From Rhizobium sp. BK602 (lineage in GTDB: Bacteria > Pseudomonadota > Alphaproteobacteria > Rhizobiales > Rhizobiaceae), in the NCBI RefSeq assembly GCF_014195095.1, contig NZ_JACIBC010000002.1, positions 62,001-126,000 of the forward strand: a stretch of 64,000 nt of DNA, written 5' to 3'. Position 1 is the first letter of the stretch, and every line of letters starts with the position of its first letter. Below the pieces are notes generated by a model that did no database searches, had not been told where the DNA came from, and was given only the letters and a program-made list of their open reading frames with translations. Position numbers and translations under genes: made by a program. This document shows, piece by piece, positions 54,643 to 63,915 of this stretch.

Positions 54643-55193
54643 CCGTCGAGGCTGCCGCCCGTCGCGTGCACATCATTCAAGGCGAGTACAAGGTCATCAG
54701 CGACCCCGATGTGGTGCTGGCGACCATTCTCGGCTCGTGCGTGGCGGCATGCCTGCGCGATCCGATCGCCGGCGTCGGTGGTATGAACCATTTTCTGCTG
54801 CCGGGCATGGCGACCTCGCCGACGAGCGGCGGTGACGCGACGCGCTACGGCGTGCACCTGATGGAACTGCTGATCAACGGCCTTCTGAAGCAGGGCGCGC
54901 GTCGCGACCGGCTGGAGGCCAAGATCTTCGGCGGCGCGAAGACCATCGCCACCTTCTCCAATGTCGGCGAGCAGAACGCGGCTTTTGCCATGGAGTTCCT
55001 GCGGGACGAAGGCATTCCGGTGGTCGGCTCCAGCACCGGCGGCGAGCATGGCCGCAAGGTGGAATATTGGCCGGTCTCGGGCCGCGCGCGGCAATATCCG
55101 CTGACCGGCGCCGAAACGCAGAAGACCGTGGCCCTGGAACAACGCCCTGTCGCGGCTCCGAAGCCAGTCGACAATGCGATTGAATTTTTCTGA
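54639..55193 (+). CDS. cheD: Chemoreceptor glutamine deamidase CheD
   Basis: Deamidase of 184 residues with the catalytic Cys34 in [14 protein letters not shown], His51 in GGMNHFLLP and nearby Thr29. [17 protein letters not shown] and IFGGAKTI are also typical. The C-terminus ends NAIEFF, similar to that of the next protein, CheT (DFDFF). ATGA overlap with cheY2. Confidence 0.94.
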   Translation: MTVEAAARRVHIIQGEYKVISDPDVVLATILGSCVAACLRDPIAGVGGMNHFLLPGMATSPTSGGDATRYGVHLMELLINGLLKQGARRDRLEAKIFGGAKTIATFSNVGEQNAAFAMEFLRDEGIPVVGSSTGGEHGRKVEYWPVSGRARQYPLTGAETQKTVALEQRPVAAPKPVDNAIEFF

Positions 55194-55210
55194 TCAGCGA
55201 GGACTATCCG

Positions 55211-55600
55211 ATGACCATCACCCCGCGCACCGATACGTCGACCATGCAGGAGGCACTGCCCGCCATACTGATGCGCATCGTCGCGGAGCTGCACGATATC
55301 GCTTATCTGATCGAGCGCATCGAGCCGCAGCTGCTTGATCTCAGCGAAGTCAATGTTCTGGAATCGCCCGATGCGATGAAGGTACTGCAGGGTATCGATC
55401 TTGCCGTGCAGAAGACGCGCGGCATCGCCGAATTCATCGATACGATCAGCAGCGAGATGCCCGACGGCTGGATGGTCGACGTCGCCACCGCGCTGAGCCT
55501 GGTCAAGCTCACCGAGATGCAGAAGGCGCTGAGCGGCGGCCTGCGTCACGGGCATTCCCAGCCTCTCGCGAAGGCGGCCGGCGATTTCGATTTCTTCTGA
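55211..55600 (+). CDS. cheT: Chemotaxis protein CheT
   Basis: Protein of 129 residues, mostly helical. A DXXXQ motif is seen at residues 63-67 (DLAVQ), the motif reported as the phosphatase signature of Sinorhizobium CheT, which speeds decay of CheY1-phosphate and also binds CheR. The last residues are GDFDFF. It lies 17 bases after cheD as last gene of the che operon, the published location of cheT (formerly orf10). Confidence 0.87.
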   Translation: MTITPRTDTSTMQEALPAILMRIVAELHDIAYLIERIEPQLLDLSEVNVLESPDAMKVLQGIDLAVQKTRGIAEFIDTISSEMPDGWMVDVATALSLVKLTEMQKALSGGLRHGHSQPLAKAAGDFDFF

Positions 55601-55766
55601 CGGCGGCCCTCGACACCCTATATTGTTTTTCCTCCATTATTCTGGATAGCTTTCTTCGAATTCCCGCGCCTTTGCGGCTGGACGAAACGTTCGCACAAGT
55701 TTCGATTTCTATCTTCGCTGCAAGGCACAAAGCCATCAGGGCTTTGACGAATCGTGCGAGAACAGA

Positions 55767-57446
55767 ATGAATCTGTTAAATCAATTAGTTCCTTTGTTCA
55801 GGAATCTGCAGAATCTGGGAAGAACACGGCTGCTGGCGCTGGCCGGCGTGGGCGTCGTATCCATGGCGCTGATCCTGTTTGCGGCCCTTTACGTCAACAA
55901 GCCCGCCCAGGAAACGCTTTATATCGGTCTCAACGCGACCGATCTGAACCAGATCAGCATTGCGCTCGCCGAAGCCAAGATCAATTTCCAGGTGGGGTCC
56001 GACGGCACGAGCCTGACCGTACCGGCCGGCATGACCGGCAGGGCCCGCGCGCTTCTCGCCGAGCGGGGCCTGCCCAACAGCACCAATGCCGGCTACGAAC
56101 TCTTCGACAATGTCGGCTCGCTCGGCCTCACCTCCTTCATGCAGGAAGTGACCCGCGTCCGCGCCCTCGAGGGTGAAATCGGCCGCACCATCACCTCGAT
56201 CGCCGGCATCAGCGCGGCGCGCGTGCATATCGTCATGCAGGATGTCGGCAATTTCCGGAAGGCGGATCAGAAGCCCACGGCTTCGGTGATGATCCGCGCC
56301 AATGCCGAGGCTGCCCGCAAGTCGGCGCAGGCCATCCGCCATCTCGTCGCCTCCGCCGTGCCCGGCCTGGAAGTGGACGATGTCACGATCCTCGATTCCA
56401 GCGGCCAGCTGCTCGCCTCCGGCGACGATCAGAGCAACGGCGCGCTGAACCGCAATCTCGGCATCGTGCAGAACGTCCAGAGCGAGGTCGAATCGAATAT
56501 CGACAAGGCGCTGGCGCCCTTTCTCGGCCTCGACAATTTCCGTTCCAGCGTGACCGCGCAGCTCAACACCGACAGCCAGCAGGTGCAGGAAACCACCTAC
56601 GATCCGGATTCCAAGGTCGAGCGCTCGGTACGCACCACCAAGGAAGCGCAGAAGTCGCAGCAGCGCCAGTCCGATACGGCCGCGACCGTCGAGCAGAACG
56701 TGCCGCAGGCGGCCCCGCAGGCCGGCGGCAACGGGCCGACCTCGAACGACCAGTCCGACAAGCGCGAAGAGCAGACCAACTACGAAATCAACAGCAAGAC
56801 GATCGCAACGGTCCGCAACAGCTACAGGATCGAGAAGCTCTCGGTCGCCGTCGTGGTCAACAAGGGCCGTGTCGCCCAGATGGTCGGCGAGCCGGCAGAT
56901 CCGGCCAAGGTCGATGCCTACATCGCCGAAATGCAGAAGATCGTCGCGACAGCCGCCGGCATCGATCCCAACCGCGGCGACGTGGTGACCGTCAACGCGA
57001 TGAACTTCCTGGATACGCAGTTGCTTGACGACGGCGCCTCGGGCTTCAGCATCACCGACATGCTGAGCCGCAACCTCGCCGGCATCGTCAACTCGCTCGC
57101 CTTCGTCGCGGTCGCCTTCCTGATCGTCTGGATGGGCTTCCGCCCGCTGATCCGCTCGCTCGGCGGCGGCGCTAGCGCCGCGGCTCTGCCGGAAGCGGGC
57201 GGGCTGGAACTGCCGGACTTTGCGCCCGGCGCGGTCGGCGGACCGGGGGCGGCGCTGATGGATGGCTTCGGCTCGGACTTCGGCTTCGACAGCACCGACG
57301 ACCTCTTGTCGATGGGCGAGGACGGCGGCACCTTCAACCGCCGCGTCAAGGAAGGGCCGGAACGTCGCCTCTCGCGCATGGTGGAGATCAGCGAAGAGCG
57401 CGCCGCCAAGATCCTCAGAAAATGGGCCGTCGGCACAGCGGCATAG
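55767..57446 (+). CDS. fliF: Flagellar MS-ring protein FliF
   Basis: Ring protein of 559 residues anchoring the flagellar basal body. TM1 about 26-46 (LLALAGVGVVSMALILFAALYV), large periplasmic ring-building region with NAGYELFDNVGSLGLTSFMQEV and ALEGEIGRTITSIAGISAARVHIVMQD, TM2 about 441-463, and a C-terminal FliG-binding tail (RLSRMVEISEERAAKILRKW). 166 bases separate it from cheT. A terminator follows. Confidence 0.96.
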   Translation: MNLLNQLVPLFRNLQNLGRTRLLALAGVGVVSMALILFAALYVNKPAQETLYIGLNATDLNQISIALAEAKINFQVGSDGTSLTVPAGMTGRARALLAERGLPNSTNAGYELFDNVGSLGLTSFMQEVTRVRALEGEIGRTITSIAGISAARVHIVMQDVGNFRKADQKPTASVMIRANAEAARKSAQAIRHLVASAVPGLEVDDVTILDSSGQLLASGDDQSNGALNRNLGIVQNVQSEVESNIDKALAPFLGLDNFRSSVTAQLNTDSQQVQETTYDPDSKVERSVRTTKEAQKSQQRQSDTAATVEQNVPQAAPQAGGNGPTSNDQSDKREEQTNYEINSKTIATVRNSYRIEKLSVAVVVNKGRVAQMVGEPADPAKVDAYIAEMQKIVATAAGIDPNRGDVVTVNAMNFLDTQLLDDGASGFSITDMLSRNLAGIVNSLAFVAVAFLIVWMGFRPLIRSLGGGASAAALPEAGGLELPDFAPGAVGGPGAALMDGFGSDFGFDSTDDLLSMGEDGGTFNRRVKEGPERRLSRMVEISEERAAKILRKWAVGTAA

Positions 57447-57919
57447 GAACAGGACCGGGAGAAATCCCGGTCTTTCTGCGTGAGCGGCATTGCGAAAGCG
57501 GCGCGTCAGAAGTGTTGGCAACCCGTGGAACGGCCGCAAATGTCATTGCTGGGTAGAAAGAATCGACTTACAGTCAGGCCGTCTATTCGCAATAATAGTC
57601 AGGCGTCGCGAGTGTGATTCTAGATCCGCGTTCGGTCAATTCAGGGATGTGAAGGGGCCAGGGCGCGGGAAATCAGTTTATGGTTCGTTGATTGCGTTTT
57701 TGGCGGGTCGCGCCAATGCGATTGCCGAAATCAGATTCATGTTGGCGCCTTTGCACATCGCGCGGTTATCTGAATGTGCATCTCGCGCGATAATGATTTG
57801 AGTTGGCGCAGACGCTTTTCCGAAAGTCGGTCCCGGTTTTCGAAGCTATGCGCTGGGTCCAGGCCAAGCGATGCTCTCGTTGACGTTCGGTCGTCTGACA
57901 GTCGCAGGAAATACAGATA
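57447..57919. other. Intergenic region between fliF and visN
   Basis: 473 bases. It carries the fliF terminator and presumably the visN promoter. A 103-codon open frame (57490-57801) lacks a ribosome-binding site and looks non-coding. Confidence 0.5.
57453..57477 (+). terminator. Terminator after fliF
   Basis: GACCGGGA and TCCCGGTC are perfect arms around GAAA, followed by TTTCTG, six bases after the stop. Confidence 0.7.
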
Positions 57920-58657
57920 ATGGACATGCAGCTATCGCAGGCAAGCAAGGGCGACAGGGATGCGCGATCGATCGCCGCCGCCAATGCGATGTCGCGCGAT
58001 CAGCTCATTCAGCAGTTGAGCGCCATCGCCGGTCCTGCCTATCTGCAATCCGGCATGCGCCTGCTGACCGGCTATGCCGGCGCCTCTCACTATCTTCTGG
58101 CGCGCTGCGACCTGATCCAGGAAAGCGGGCTCGATTTCGTCGTCTCCTCCGACTGGCCCTTCGACCTCGTGCGGCGCCTGGCCTCGGAGCTGACGAGCGG
58201 CTATGGCCGCACCGGCGAACTGGAAAAATGCATGTCGCTGTTTCAGCCGAATGTTGCCTTCCTGCCCGATGACGTCGAATTGCCGGAAGGCGCTGGCCGC
58301 CAATATTGCGCGCTGACCTTCAATGTCGGCCGTACGCGCTTTTCGCTGATGCTGCTGGCCGGCGACAGCCTGTCGATGTCGCCGGAGCGGCTGCGTGACG
58401 TCGGGCTGCTGGCCGGCTATTTCGCCAGCTTCACCCGCAGCGTCGAAGGCAAGCTGGAGCGGGATTTCGATCTGACCGAGCGCGAGCTGGAATGTCTGTT
58501 CTGGATCGCCGAGGGCAAGACCAGCGACGAGATCGCCATGATCCTCGGCATCTCGCGCAATACCATCAACAACTACATCACCAGCGTCATGCGCAAGACC
58601 GCGACGAAGACGCGATCGGAAGCGATCGCCTTTGCCGTCAGGAACAACCTCGTTTGA
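57920..58657 (+). CDS. visN: LuxR-type motility regulator VisN
   Basis: Protein of 245 residues: N-terminal autoinducer-domain-like region (LLTGYAGASHYLLARCDLIQES) and C-terminal LuxR HTH (LTERELECLFWIAEGKTSDEIAMILGISRNTINNYITSVMRKTATKTRSEAIAFA). In rhizobia VisN and VisR act together as the top activators of flagellar and chemotaxis genes. AGGAAA precedes the ATG. VisR follows after 11 bases. Confidence 0.9.
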   Translation: MDMQLSQASKGDRDARSIAAANAMSRDQLIQQLSAIAGPAYLQSGMRLLTGYAGASHYLLARCDLIQESGLDFVVSSDWPFDLVRRLASELTSGYGRTGELEKCMSLFQPNVAFLPDDVELPEGAGRQYCALTFNVGRTRFSLMLLAGDSLSMSPERLRDVGLLAGYFASFTRSVEGKLERDFDLTERELECLFWIAEGKTSDEIAMILGISRNTINNYITSVMRKTATKTRSEAIAFAVRNNLV

Positions 58658-58668
58658 AGGCGGACCGA

Positions 58669-59415
58669 ATGCGATACCAGCCGGACAGGGCGACGGAGAC
58701 ACCGGGCGAAACGAGACTTGTCCGCTCGCAGCGGATTTCCGGCCGCTCCGATCTCTTCCCGAAGCTGGTGTCGATGCAGAAGCTGATCGACGCGCAGAAT
58801 TTCGCCGTTTATCGCGTCAGCGGCTCCGGCCTGCCGAGCAAGCAGCGCCTGGTCTGCGAGCTGGAAAACTGGGGCTCGGCCAATCCCGTCATGAACAAGG
58901 CCTTCGTGGACGCCTATGGTGAGGCGATGATCGAGCATATCGAGAAATCGCTGCTGCCGCTGATGTGGAATGGCCGCGACAGCGACAGCACGGCCGAGAC
59001 GCCGGATTTTGCCGCCTTCACCCAGCGCCTGAAACCGCATCTCCTGCCCTTTGCCGGCGTCGCCTTCCCGGTGCGGCTCGGCTCCGTCGGCAATGGCTAT
59101 GTCGTTTTCGCCGCGAAGTTCATGGATCTCGCCAGTGACATGATCGTCGAGCTGCATGGCCGCAGCTGCCAGATCATGCTGGAGCTTCTGTCGCTCGACG
59201 AGCGCCGCTCGCCGGCGGCGGAAGCCTTGAGCGAACGGGAGATCGCCTGCCTCCAGCTCGCCGGCGACGGCCGGATCAGCGAAGAGATTGCCGAGAAGCT
59301 CGGCCTGTCGGTGCATACCGTCAATGCCTATCTCGGCTCGGCCACGATCAAGCTCGACAGCGTCAACCGCATCCAGGCGATCGCGAAGGCGATCCGCTTC
59401 GGCTATATCAGCTGA
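58669..59415 (+). CDS. visR: LuxR-type motility regulator VisR
   Basis: Protein of 248 residues with the same architecture as VisN: a ligand-domain-like N-terminus (~30-170) and HTH LSEREIACLQLAGDGRISEEIAEKLGLSVHTVNAYLGSATIKLDSVNRIQAIAKAI. It is the expected heterodimer partner of VisN. GAAGGCGG lies upstream of the ATG at 58669. A palindromic repeat follows the stop. Confidence 0.9.
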   Translation: MRYQPDRATETPGETRLVRSQRISGRSDLFPKLVSMQKLIDAQNFAVYRVSGSGLPSKQRLVCELENWGSANPVMNKAFVDAYGEAMIEHIEKSLLPLMWNGRDSDSTAETPDFAAFTQRLKPHLLPFAGVAFPVRLGSVGNGYVVFAAKFMDLASDMIVELHGRSCQIMLELLSLDERRSPAAEALSEREIACLQLAGDGRISEEIAEKLGLSVHTVNAYLGSATIKLDSVNRIQAIAKAIRFGYIS

Positions 59416-59429
59416 CGGCGGCACCCTCG

Positions 59430-59482
59430 AGCAATTCCGGGAACAATGCGGAGCGGTTTTCCGTCCGGAATTGTGCGAGAAC
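59430..59482. repeat. Palindromic repeat with AGCAATTCC arms, copy 3
   Basis: AGCAATTCCGGGAACA on the left and AGCGGTTTTCCGTCCGGAATTG on the right, in the same orientation as copies 1 and 2, 15 bases after the visR stop. Confidence 0.75.
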
Positions 59483-59569
59483 AATGAGATAGGGCAGTTC
59501 CGTGCTTTCGAGAAGCCATGAACTGCCCCAAGCGGATCTTCATCGTGAGAACCGGGGTTCTCACCCCTT

Positions 59570-60010
59570 TCAAGCCGCTTCCGTCGCGCTGCTGGCGATC
59601 GCATAGCGCGCATCCTGCAGGCTGCGGGCGAGCAGGGCGGTATTTTCGTCCGGATCGGCCGAAGGCTTCTCGAAGGCGATATGATGGATCTCGATGCCGG
59701 CATGATGTTCGGCCAGCGCGAGCTTGGCATAGACGGTGACGCCGCGCGGCTTGATCTCAAGGTCGAGCGTGACCTCCGCCGGCCCGCCCCAATCGAGCTT
59801 GTAGTCGCCCCCAAGCCCGAAATTGACCGTGCCGGGATGAAAATAGAGCTCGGCCGCCGACGCCACGAGGTCGGCAAGATTGCCATAGCGTTCGAATCGC
59901 AGCAGCGAAATCAGGTCGGCCGCATCGAGGAGCCTCAGCTCGCTGGCGACCGGGCTGATCGCTTCGGCGAGAATGCGTTCACGTTGGGCAGAGTAGGGGC
60001 ATTTTTTCAT
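59570..60010 (-). CDS. Uncharacterised protein closing the flhB operon
   Basis: Protein of 146 residues starting MKKCPYSAQRERILAEAISP. The N-terminal half is helical (AADLISLLRFERYGNLADLVASAAELYF); the second half is beta-like (LDWGGPAEVTLDLEIKPRGVTVYAKLALAEHHAGIEIHHIAFE). No membrane helix, signal or catalytic motif. It begins four bases after the flhB stop, so it is almost certainly cotranscribed with flagellar genes. I recall a conserved hypothetical gene at this place in other rhizobia. Function unknown. Confidence 0.72.
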   Translation of the reverse strand: MKKCPYSAQRERILAEAISPVASELRLLDAADLISLLRFERYGNLADLVASAAELYFHPGTVNFGLGGDYKLDWGGPAEVTLDLEIKPRGVTVYAKLALAEHHAGIEIHHIAFEKPSADPDENTALLARSLQDARYAIASSATEAA

Positions 60011-60014
60011 TTGA

Positions 60015-61094
60015 TTATCGTACCCGTTTTCTATTCGACTGCGCGGCGTAGATCCGATGGATAAGCTCTGCGACGGCCTTGTAAAACACTGACGGGATGA
60101 CACTATCCACCGAGACTTGCGCAAACATGGAGCGTGCAAGCGGCGGATCTTCGAAAACGGGAATTCCGTTCGCCTCCGCAATCTCCCTGATCTTCAGCGC
60201 GATCAGGTCCTGGCCCTTGGCAACGACGACGGGTGCGTCGTTTTCCTCGCGGACATAGCGCAGCGCCACGGCAAAATGGGTCGGATTGGCGATGATGAGC
60301 GTGGCGCGCGGCACCTGCTTGATCATGCGCCGACGGGCACGATCGCGGGCGATGGAGCGCTGGCGCGACTTGACGATCGGGTCGCCCTGCGCCTGCTTGT
60401 ATTCGTCCTTGACCTCCTGCTTGGTCATCTTCAGCTGATCGAACCAGTGATACCGGCTCCACAGCACGTCGGCGATGCCGACGATGGCGGTCGCCAGCAG
60501 CACGATGATCAGGATTTTCTGAACGATGGTCGACAGCCGGACGAAGATGGTCTGCGGATCGGACACCAGCGAATCGATCGCATGGAAGAACTGGCCGCGC
60601 AGCACGAAGAACATGATGATGCCGACGATGACGATCTTGGCGAGCGATTTGCCGAATTCCACCAGACCCGTCATGCTGAAGAGACGGTTCCAGCCCGAAA
60701 CCGGCGAGATGCGCGAAAATTGCGGCCGGATGCGTTCGAGCACCGGTGTCGGCAGGTTCTGGAACATCGAGGAACCGATGCCGAAGGCGAAGAAGAGGAC
60801 AATGGCCGGCAGGAGCAGGTTGCCGACCTCCCAGCCGATGCGGGTAAACAGCGAAATGGCGTCCGGCCCGGTTTCGAGCTTCCATTGATCGGGCTTCTCG
60901 AAGAGATCGCGCAGCGTCTCGGCCATGCGCCCGATGCGTTCCGGCAGGAAGAAGGTGACGTAGATGACCGTCGCGAGCATGGAGGCGAAGAGGGTCGCCT
61001 CCCTGGAGTGGGGCACATTGCCCTTCTCCATCGTATCGCGGAGTTTTTTCTCCGTCGGTTTCTCTGTTTTACTGTCCTTGTCTTCGTCAGCCAA
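60015..61094 (-). CDS. flhB: Flagellar export gate protein FlhB
   Basis: Export switch protein of 359 residues. It begins with the FlhB-type [27 protein letters not shown], has four membrane helices (~32-52, ~85-112, ~145-167, ~185-210), and a cytoplasmic domain with the autocleavage site NPTH at 270-273 ([14 protein letters not shown]). Cleavage there switches export from hook to filament subunits. Confidence 0.96.
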   Translation of the reverse strand: MADEDKDSKTEKPTEKKLRDTMEKGNVPHSREATLFASMLATVIYVTFFLPERIGRMAETLRDLFEKPDQWKLETGPDAISLFTRIGWEVGNLLLPAIVLFFAFGIGSSMFQNLPTPVLERIRPQFSRISPVSGWNRLFSMTGLVEFGKSLAKIVIVGIIMFFVLRGQFFHAIDSLVSDPQTIFVRLSTIVQKILIIVLLATAIVGIADVLWSRYHWFDQLKMTKQEVKDEYKQAQGDPIVKSRQRSIARDRARRRMIKQVPRATLIIANPTHFAVALRYVREENDAPVVVAKGQDLIALKIREIAEANGIPVFEDPPLARSMFAQVSVDSVIPSVFYKAVAELIHRIYAAQSNRKRVR

Positions 61095-61186
61095 AGCAGC
61101 CGCCCTTCACGAAACGGAAAGAGGCCGCGCATCGCGCGGCCCTGTTTTTGGGCATTCTAGGACGATTCAGGTGAGTCGCGCCGCCA

Positions 61187-62230
61187 CTATGCGGCTTTCT
61201 CCACAGGTGTCGTGTCCTTCGCCTTCAGTTCGATCTGGCCGGAATTGGCGAGCCGGATGGCTTCCTGGGCGATGGCGCGCCGGGCGATGGCGATTTCGCG
61301 GGCATTGAGGCCGTTGCTCGGCACCTGCAGGTCGGATTCGATCATGCGGCGCTGGCGCGGGCTGATCGACGAAAGCACGATCTCGCGCATTTCGTTCGTC
61401 GAACCGCGTAGCGCCATGGTGATGATGTCCGAGGCGATGTCGTTGAGCAGCAGGACGCGGCTTTGCTGCGGCATGAAGGTGAGATCGTCGAAGAGGAAGA
61501 TCTTCGGGCGCACCTTATCGACGGATTCCTTGCTGATGGTTTCCAGCGAGGTGAGCAATGTGTCGACCTGCGGCTTGTCCAGTTCGTTCATCAGGTCGGC
61601 GACCTTGGTCGAGCCGGCGGCGTTGCGCTCGGCGTCGATTTCCGACATCAGCCCCAGCACGCGGTTCTCGATGATCTGCGCCGCCTTCGGGCTGACATCC
61701 TTGAGATTGACCGTGCGGTTCATGATGTCGGCGCGCTGCTCTTCCGGGAGCTGCAGCAGGATCTTGGCGCCGAAGGAGGACGGCATCATCGACAGCACAT
61801 AGGCGATGGTCTGCGGATGTTCGCGCAGGAAGAACCTGGCGACGAAGCTCGGGTCCGCTTCGCCGAGACGATCCCAGATCGAGGCTTCGTAGGCCTGGAA
61901 GGCCGTGCGTCGGCCGAGCAGGCTGTCGACCTCGTCGGGTGTCAGGCCTTCCTCGAGGATGCTCTCGATCGCCTTGGCGTTGTCCATCAGGCCGGCGCCT
62001 TCGGTGAAGAGATCCTCGAATTCGGCGACGAGCTGCGCCAGTTCGTCCGGCGGGATCAGCCGCAGCGATTGCGCCGAGGCGATGATGAGCTGCAATTCAT
62101 GCTGGGTGAAATATTTGAGCAGACGTCCCGCCACCTGCTTTCCCATGGCAAGCAGAACGGCAGCGGCTTTTTCAGCCTGTGACAACGGTTTCTCGGCAAG
62201 GCTGCCGCTGAAATCGTCAAAGTCCATCAT
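61187..62230 (-). CDS. fliG: Flagellar motor switch protein FliG
   Basis: C-ring protein of 347 residues. Motifs: KAAAVLLAMGKQVAGRLLKYFTQHELQLI, FFLREHPQTIAYVLSMM, the EHPQ motif, and the torque helix region IFLFDDLTFMPQQSRVLLLNDIASDIITMALRGS. It contacts MotA and FliF. The ATG at 62230 has GGAG nine bases upstream; an ATG at 62239 directly adjoins that site and is less likely. Confidence 0.95.
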   Translation of the reverse strand: MMDFDDFSGSLAEKPLSQAEKAAAVLLAMGKQVAGRLLKYFTQHELQLIIASAQSLRLIPPDELAQLVAEFEDLFTEGAGLMDNAKAIESILEEGLTPDEVDSLLGRRTAFQAYEASIWDRLGEADPSFVARFFLREHPQTIAYVLSMMPSSFGAKILLQLPEEQRADIMNRTVNLKDVSPKAAQIIENRVLGLMSEIDAERNAAGSTKVADLMNELDKPQVDTLLTSLETISKESVDKVRPKIFLFDDLTFMPQQSRVLLLNDIASDIITMALRGSTNEMREIVLSSISPRQRRMIESDLQVPSNGLNAREIAIARRAIAQEAIRLANSGQIELKAKDTTPVEKAA

Positions 62231-62299
62231 GGTCTTCATCTCCGTCCCGAACAGGGAGTGGGCTTATTCTGAAAAGAAGTCAGTCTTTCCGAAGTCTGC

Positions 62300-62325
62300 T
62301 TCCGGAGCAGAAAGGTGCTCCGGAA
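62300..62325. promoter_or_regulatory. Intercistronic hairpin between fliN and fliG
   Basis: TTCCGGAGC and GCTCCGGAA are perfect 9-bp arms with an 8-base loop, inside the 123-base gap between these operon genes. On the minus strand it lacks a T-run, so it is more likely an mRNA-stability or attenuation element than a full terminator. Confidence 0.5.
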
Positions 62326-62362
62326 AAATTCATGCGTCATCAAATAGATCGTGCGAAACGGC

Positions 62363-62899
62363 TTATTTCGATCGGGTATTGGACAGTTCGATAAGCTTGA
62401 TGCCGAAGCGGGTGTCGTCACCGTCCAGCACGGTGATCTCGCCGCGGCCGATCCGCCGGCCATTGACGGTGATTTCCACCGGCTCGCCGATCTTCTTGTC
62501 GAGGGCGATGATGGCGCCTTCCGTGAGGTTCATCAGGCCGGAGACCTGCATGCGGCTGCTGCCGAGCACGATCTGGACATCGATCGGGATATCCATGATC
62601 AGGTCCATGTTGGCGGCCATCGCGCTGCCCGGAGCGGCGGTCTCGGCGAAGGTGTCGCCGCCGAAATCACCGGCACCGAAGGCGGTGTCCGCATCGCCGT
62701 CGCCGAAATCGCCGCCGAACGCGGGAAGGCCGGCGCCGGTTTCCGCCCCGAAGGCATCGACATCGAAATCCGGTGCGCCGCCGTCGGTATCTTTCTTCAG
62801 CACGCCGCGCAGGCCATCAATGGCCTCGTCCAGTGCGGCGTCGCTGTTTGTCAGCTCCAGCGAATCCTCGCTGCTTTTCTGTGTGGTCTTCGTAGCCAT
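62363..62899 (-). CDS. fliN: Flagellar motor switch protein FliN
   Basis: C-ring protein of 178 residues. The C-terminal ~80 residues are the conserved SpoA domain ([56 protein letters not shown]). The N-terminal ~95 residues are an acidic, Gly/Ala/Phe-rich extension (e.g. [20 protein letters not shown]), longer than in E. coli FliN (137 in total). Confidence 0.93.
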   Translation of the reverse strand: MATKTTQKSSEDSLELTNSDAALDEAIDGLRGVLKKDTDGGAPDFDVDAFGAETGAGLPAFGGDFGDGDADTAFGAGDFGGDTFAETAAPGSAMAANMDLIMDIPIDVQIVLGSSRMQVSGLMNLTEGAIIALDKKIGEPVEITVNGRRIGRGEITVLDGDDTRFGIKLIELSNTRSK

Positions 62900-62965
62900 G
62901 ACATCACTATTCCAGTTGAAACTTGCCTCAAGCTGCCGTGGGTGCGAGCCGCACCCGCCAGCCGG

Positions 62966-63910
62966 TCAATTCATCAGGTGCCGAAGAAGCTCGTCGTCGG
63001 AGTTCACGGTATCCTTGACGCGTACGGTGTAGTTTTCTCCGGATCGGCCGAACTCGCAGACATAGAGTTCCTTGCTGTTGGCGCTGACCTCGACGCGAAC
63101 GTCGCCCGTATCCATGAAGGGAATGACGTCGCCGACGGCGAGCCTGGAGATGGTGTCCAGCGTCAGCGTCTGCAGCCGGATGCGAGCCTCCAGCGTCACA
63201 TGCGAGCGGCGTACCTGCTCGCTGAGCTGTTCGGTCCAGGCCTGCGATCCGGCCGACGGGTTCTTCGCCCGCGGCGCGCTGACCACGGTGCGCAGCAATT
63301 CCCGCTGCGGCGCGATGACGATGATCTCCGAGACGGTCTTGCCGAGCGAGATCGTCATCAGGATGGCGGCGGCGAAATCGTCAGCCTGGCCGGCGACCGG
63401 CATCGGCCGGTCCTCGACGTTGTAGGGCGGATCGAGATAGGGCTCGAAGCCGCCAGGCGCGTTGACGGCCGAGCGCAGCACATTGGCGATCTTGTCGAAG
63501 ACCATCACGGAGAGATCGAGCTCGATCATCGAAAGCTGCCGGGGAGCCGGAGTCTCGATGGTTTCGGGCCTTGCGCCGAGCATATGCTCCATCAGGCTCA
63601 TGACGAAGCCGGCGCCGCAGCCGAGCACGAATTTAGGCGCCCAGTTGCGCAGCGAGCCGTTCACCAGGGCGTAATTGCCGCCGAGGCCGGCGATGAGATC
63701 GTTCATGAGCCCCGATCGGCAGCCGGTATAGCCGACGGACACCTCGATCCCGGTTTCGCTCTTGATGATGTCGGGGAGGAACTCGGCATAGACCTGTCCG
63801 AAGGCGGTGCCGAGCTTGGTAAGGGTCGCGTGATCGCCGAGACCGCCGGTCAGTTTGGCGAAGAGGACGGGGTCCATTGCCTGTTTCGGATGCGTGGATT
63901 GCTGGCTCAT
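62966..63910 (-). CDS. fliM: Flagellar motor switch protein FliM
   Basis: C-ring protein of 314 residues with a FliM middle domain and C-terminal SpoA domain (LEARIRLQTLTLDTISRLAVGDVIPFMDTGDVRVEVSANSKELYVCEFGRSG). The FliM core signature is altered: GYTGCRSGLMNDLIAGLGG. The N-terminus (MSQQSTHPKQAMDPVLFAKL) lacks the LSQxEIDALL peptide that binds CheY-P in enterics. It starts five bases after the motA stop. Confidence 0.9.
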   Translation of the reverse strand: MSQQSTHPKQAMDPVLFAKLTGGLGDHATLTKLGTAFGQVYAEFLPDIIKSETGIEVSVGYTGCRSGLMNDLIAGLGGNYALVNGSLRNWAPKFVLGCGAGFVMSLMEHMLGARPETIETPAPRQLSMIELDLSVMVFDKIANVLRSAVNAPGGFEPYLDPPYNVEDRPMPVAGQADDFAAAILMTISLGKTVSEIIVIAPQRELLRTVVSAPRAKNPSAGSQAWTEQLSEQVRRSHVTLEARIRLQTLTLDTISRLAVGDVIPFMDTGDVRVEVSANSKELYVCEFGRSGENYTVRVKDTVNSDDELLRHLMN

Positions 63911-63915
63911 GATCG

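Noticed and set aside
57490..57801. 103-codon open frame between fliF and visN
   Set aside because: No ribosome-binding site, Arg/Cys-rich translation, no family resemblance.
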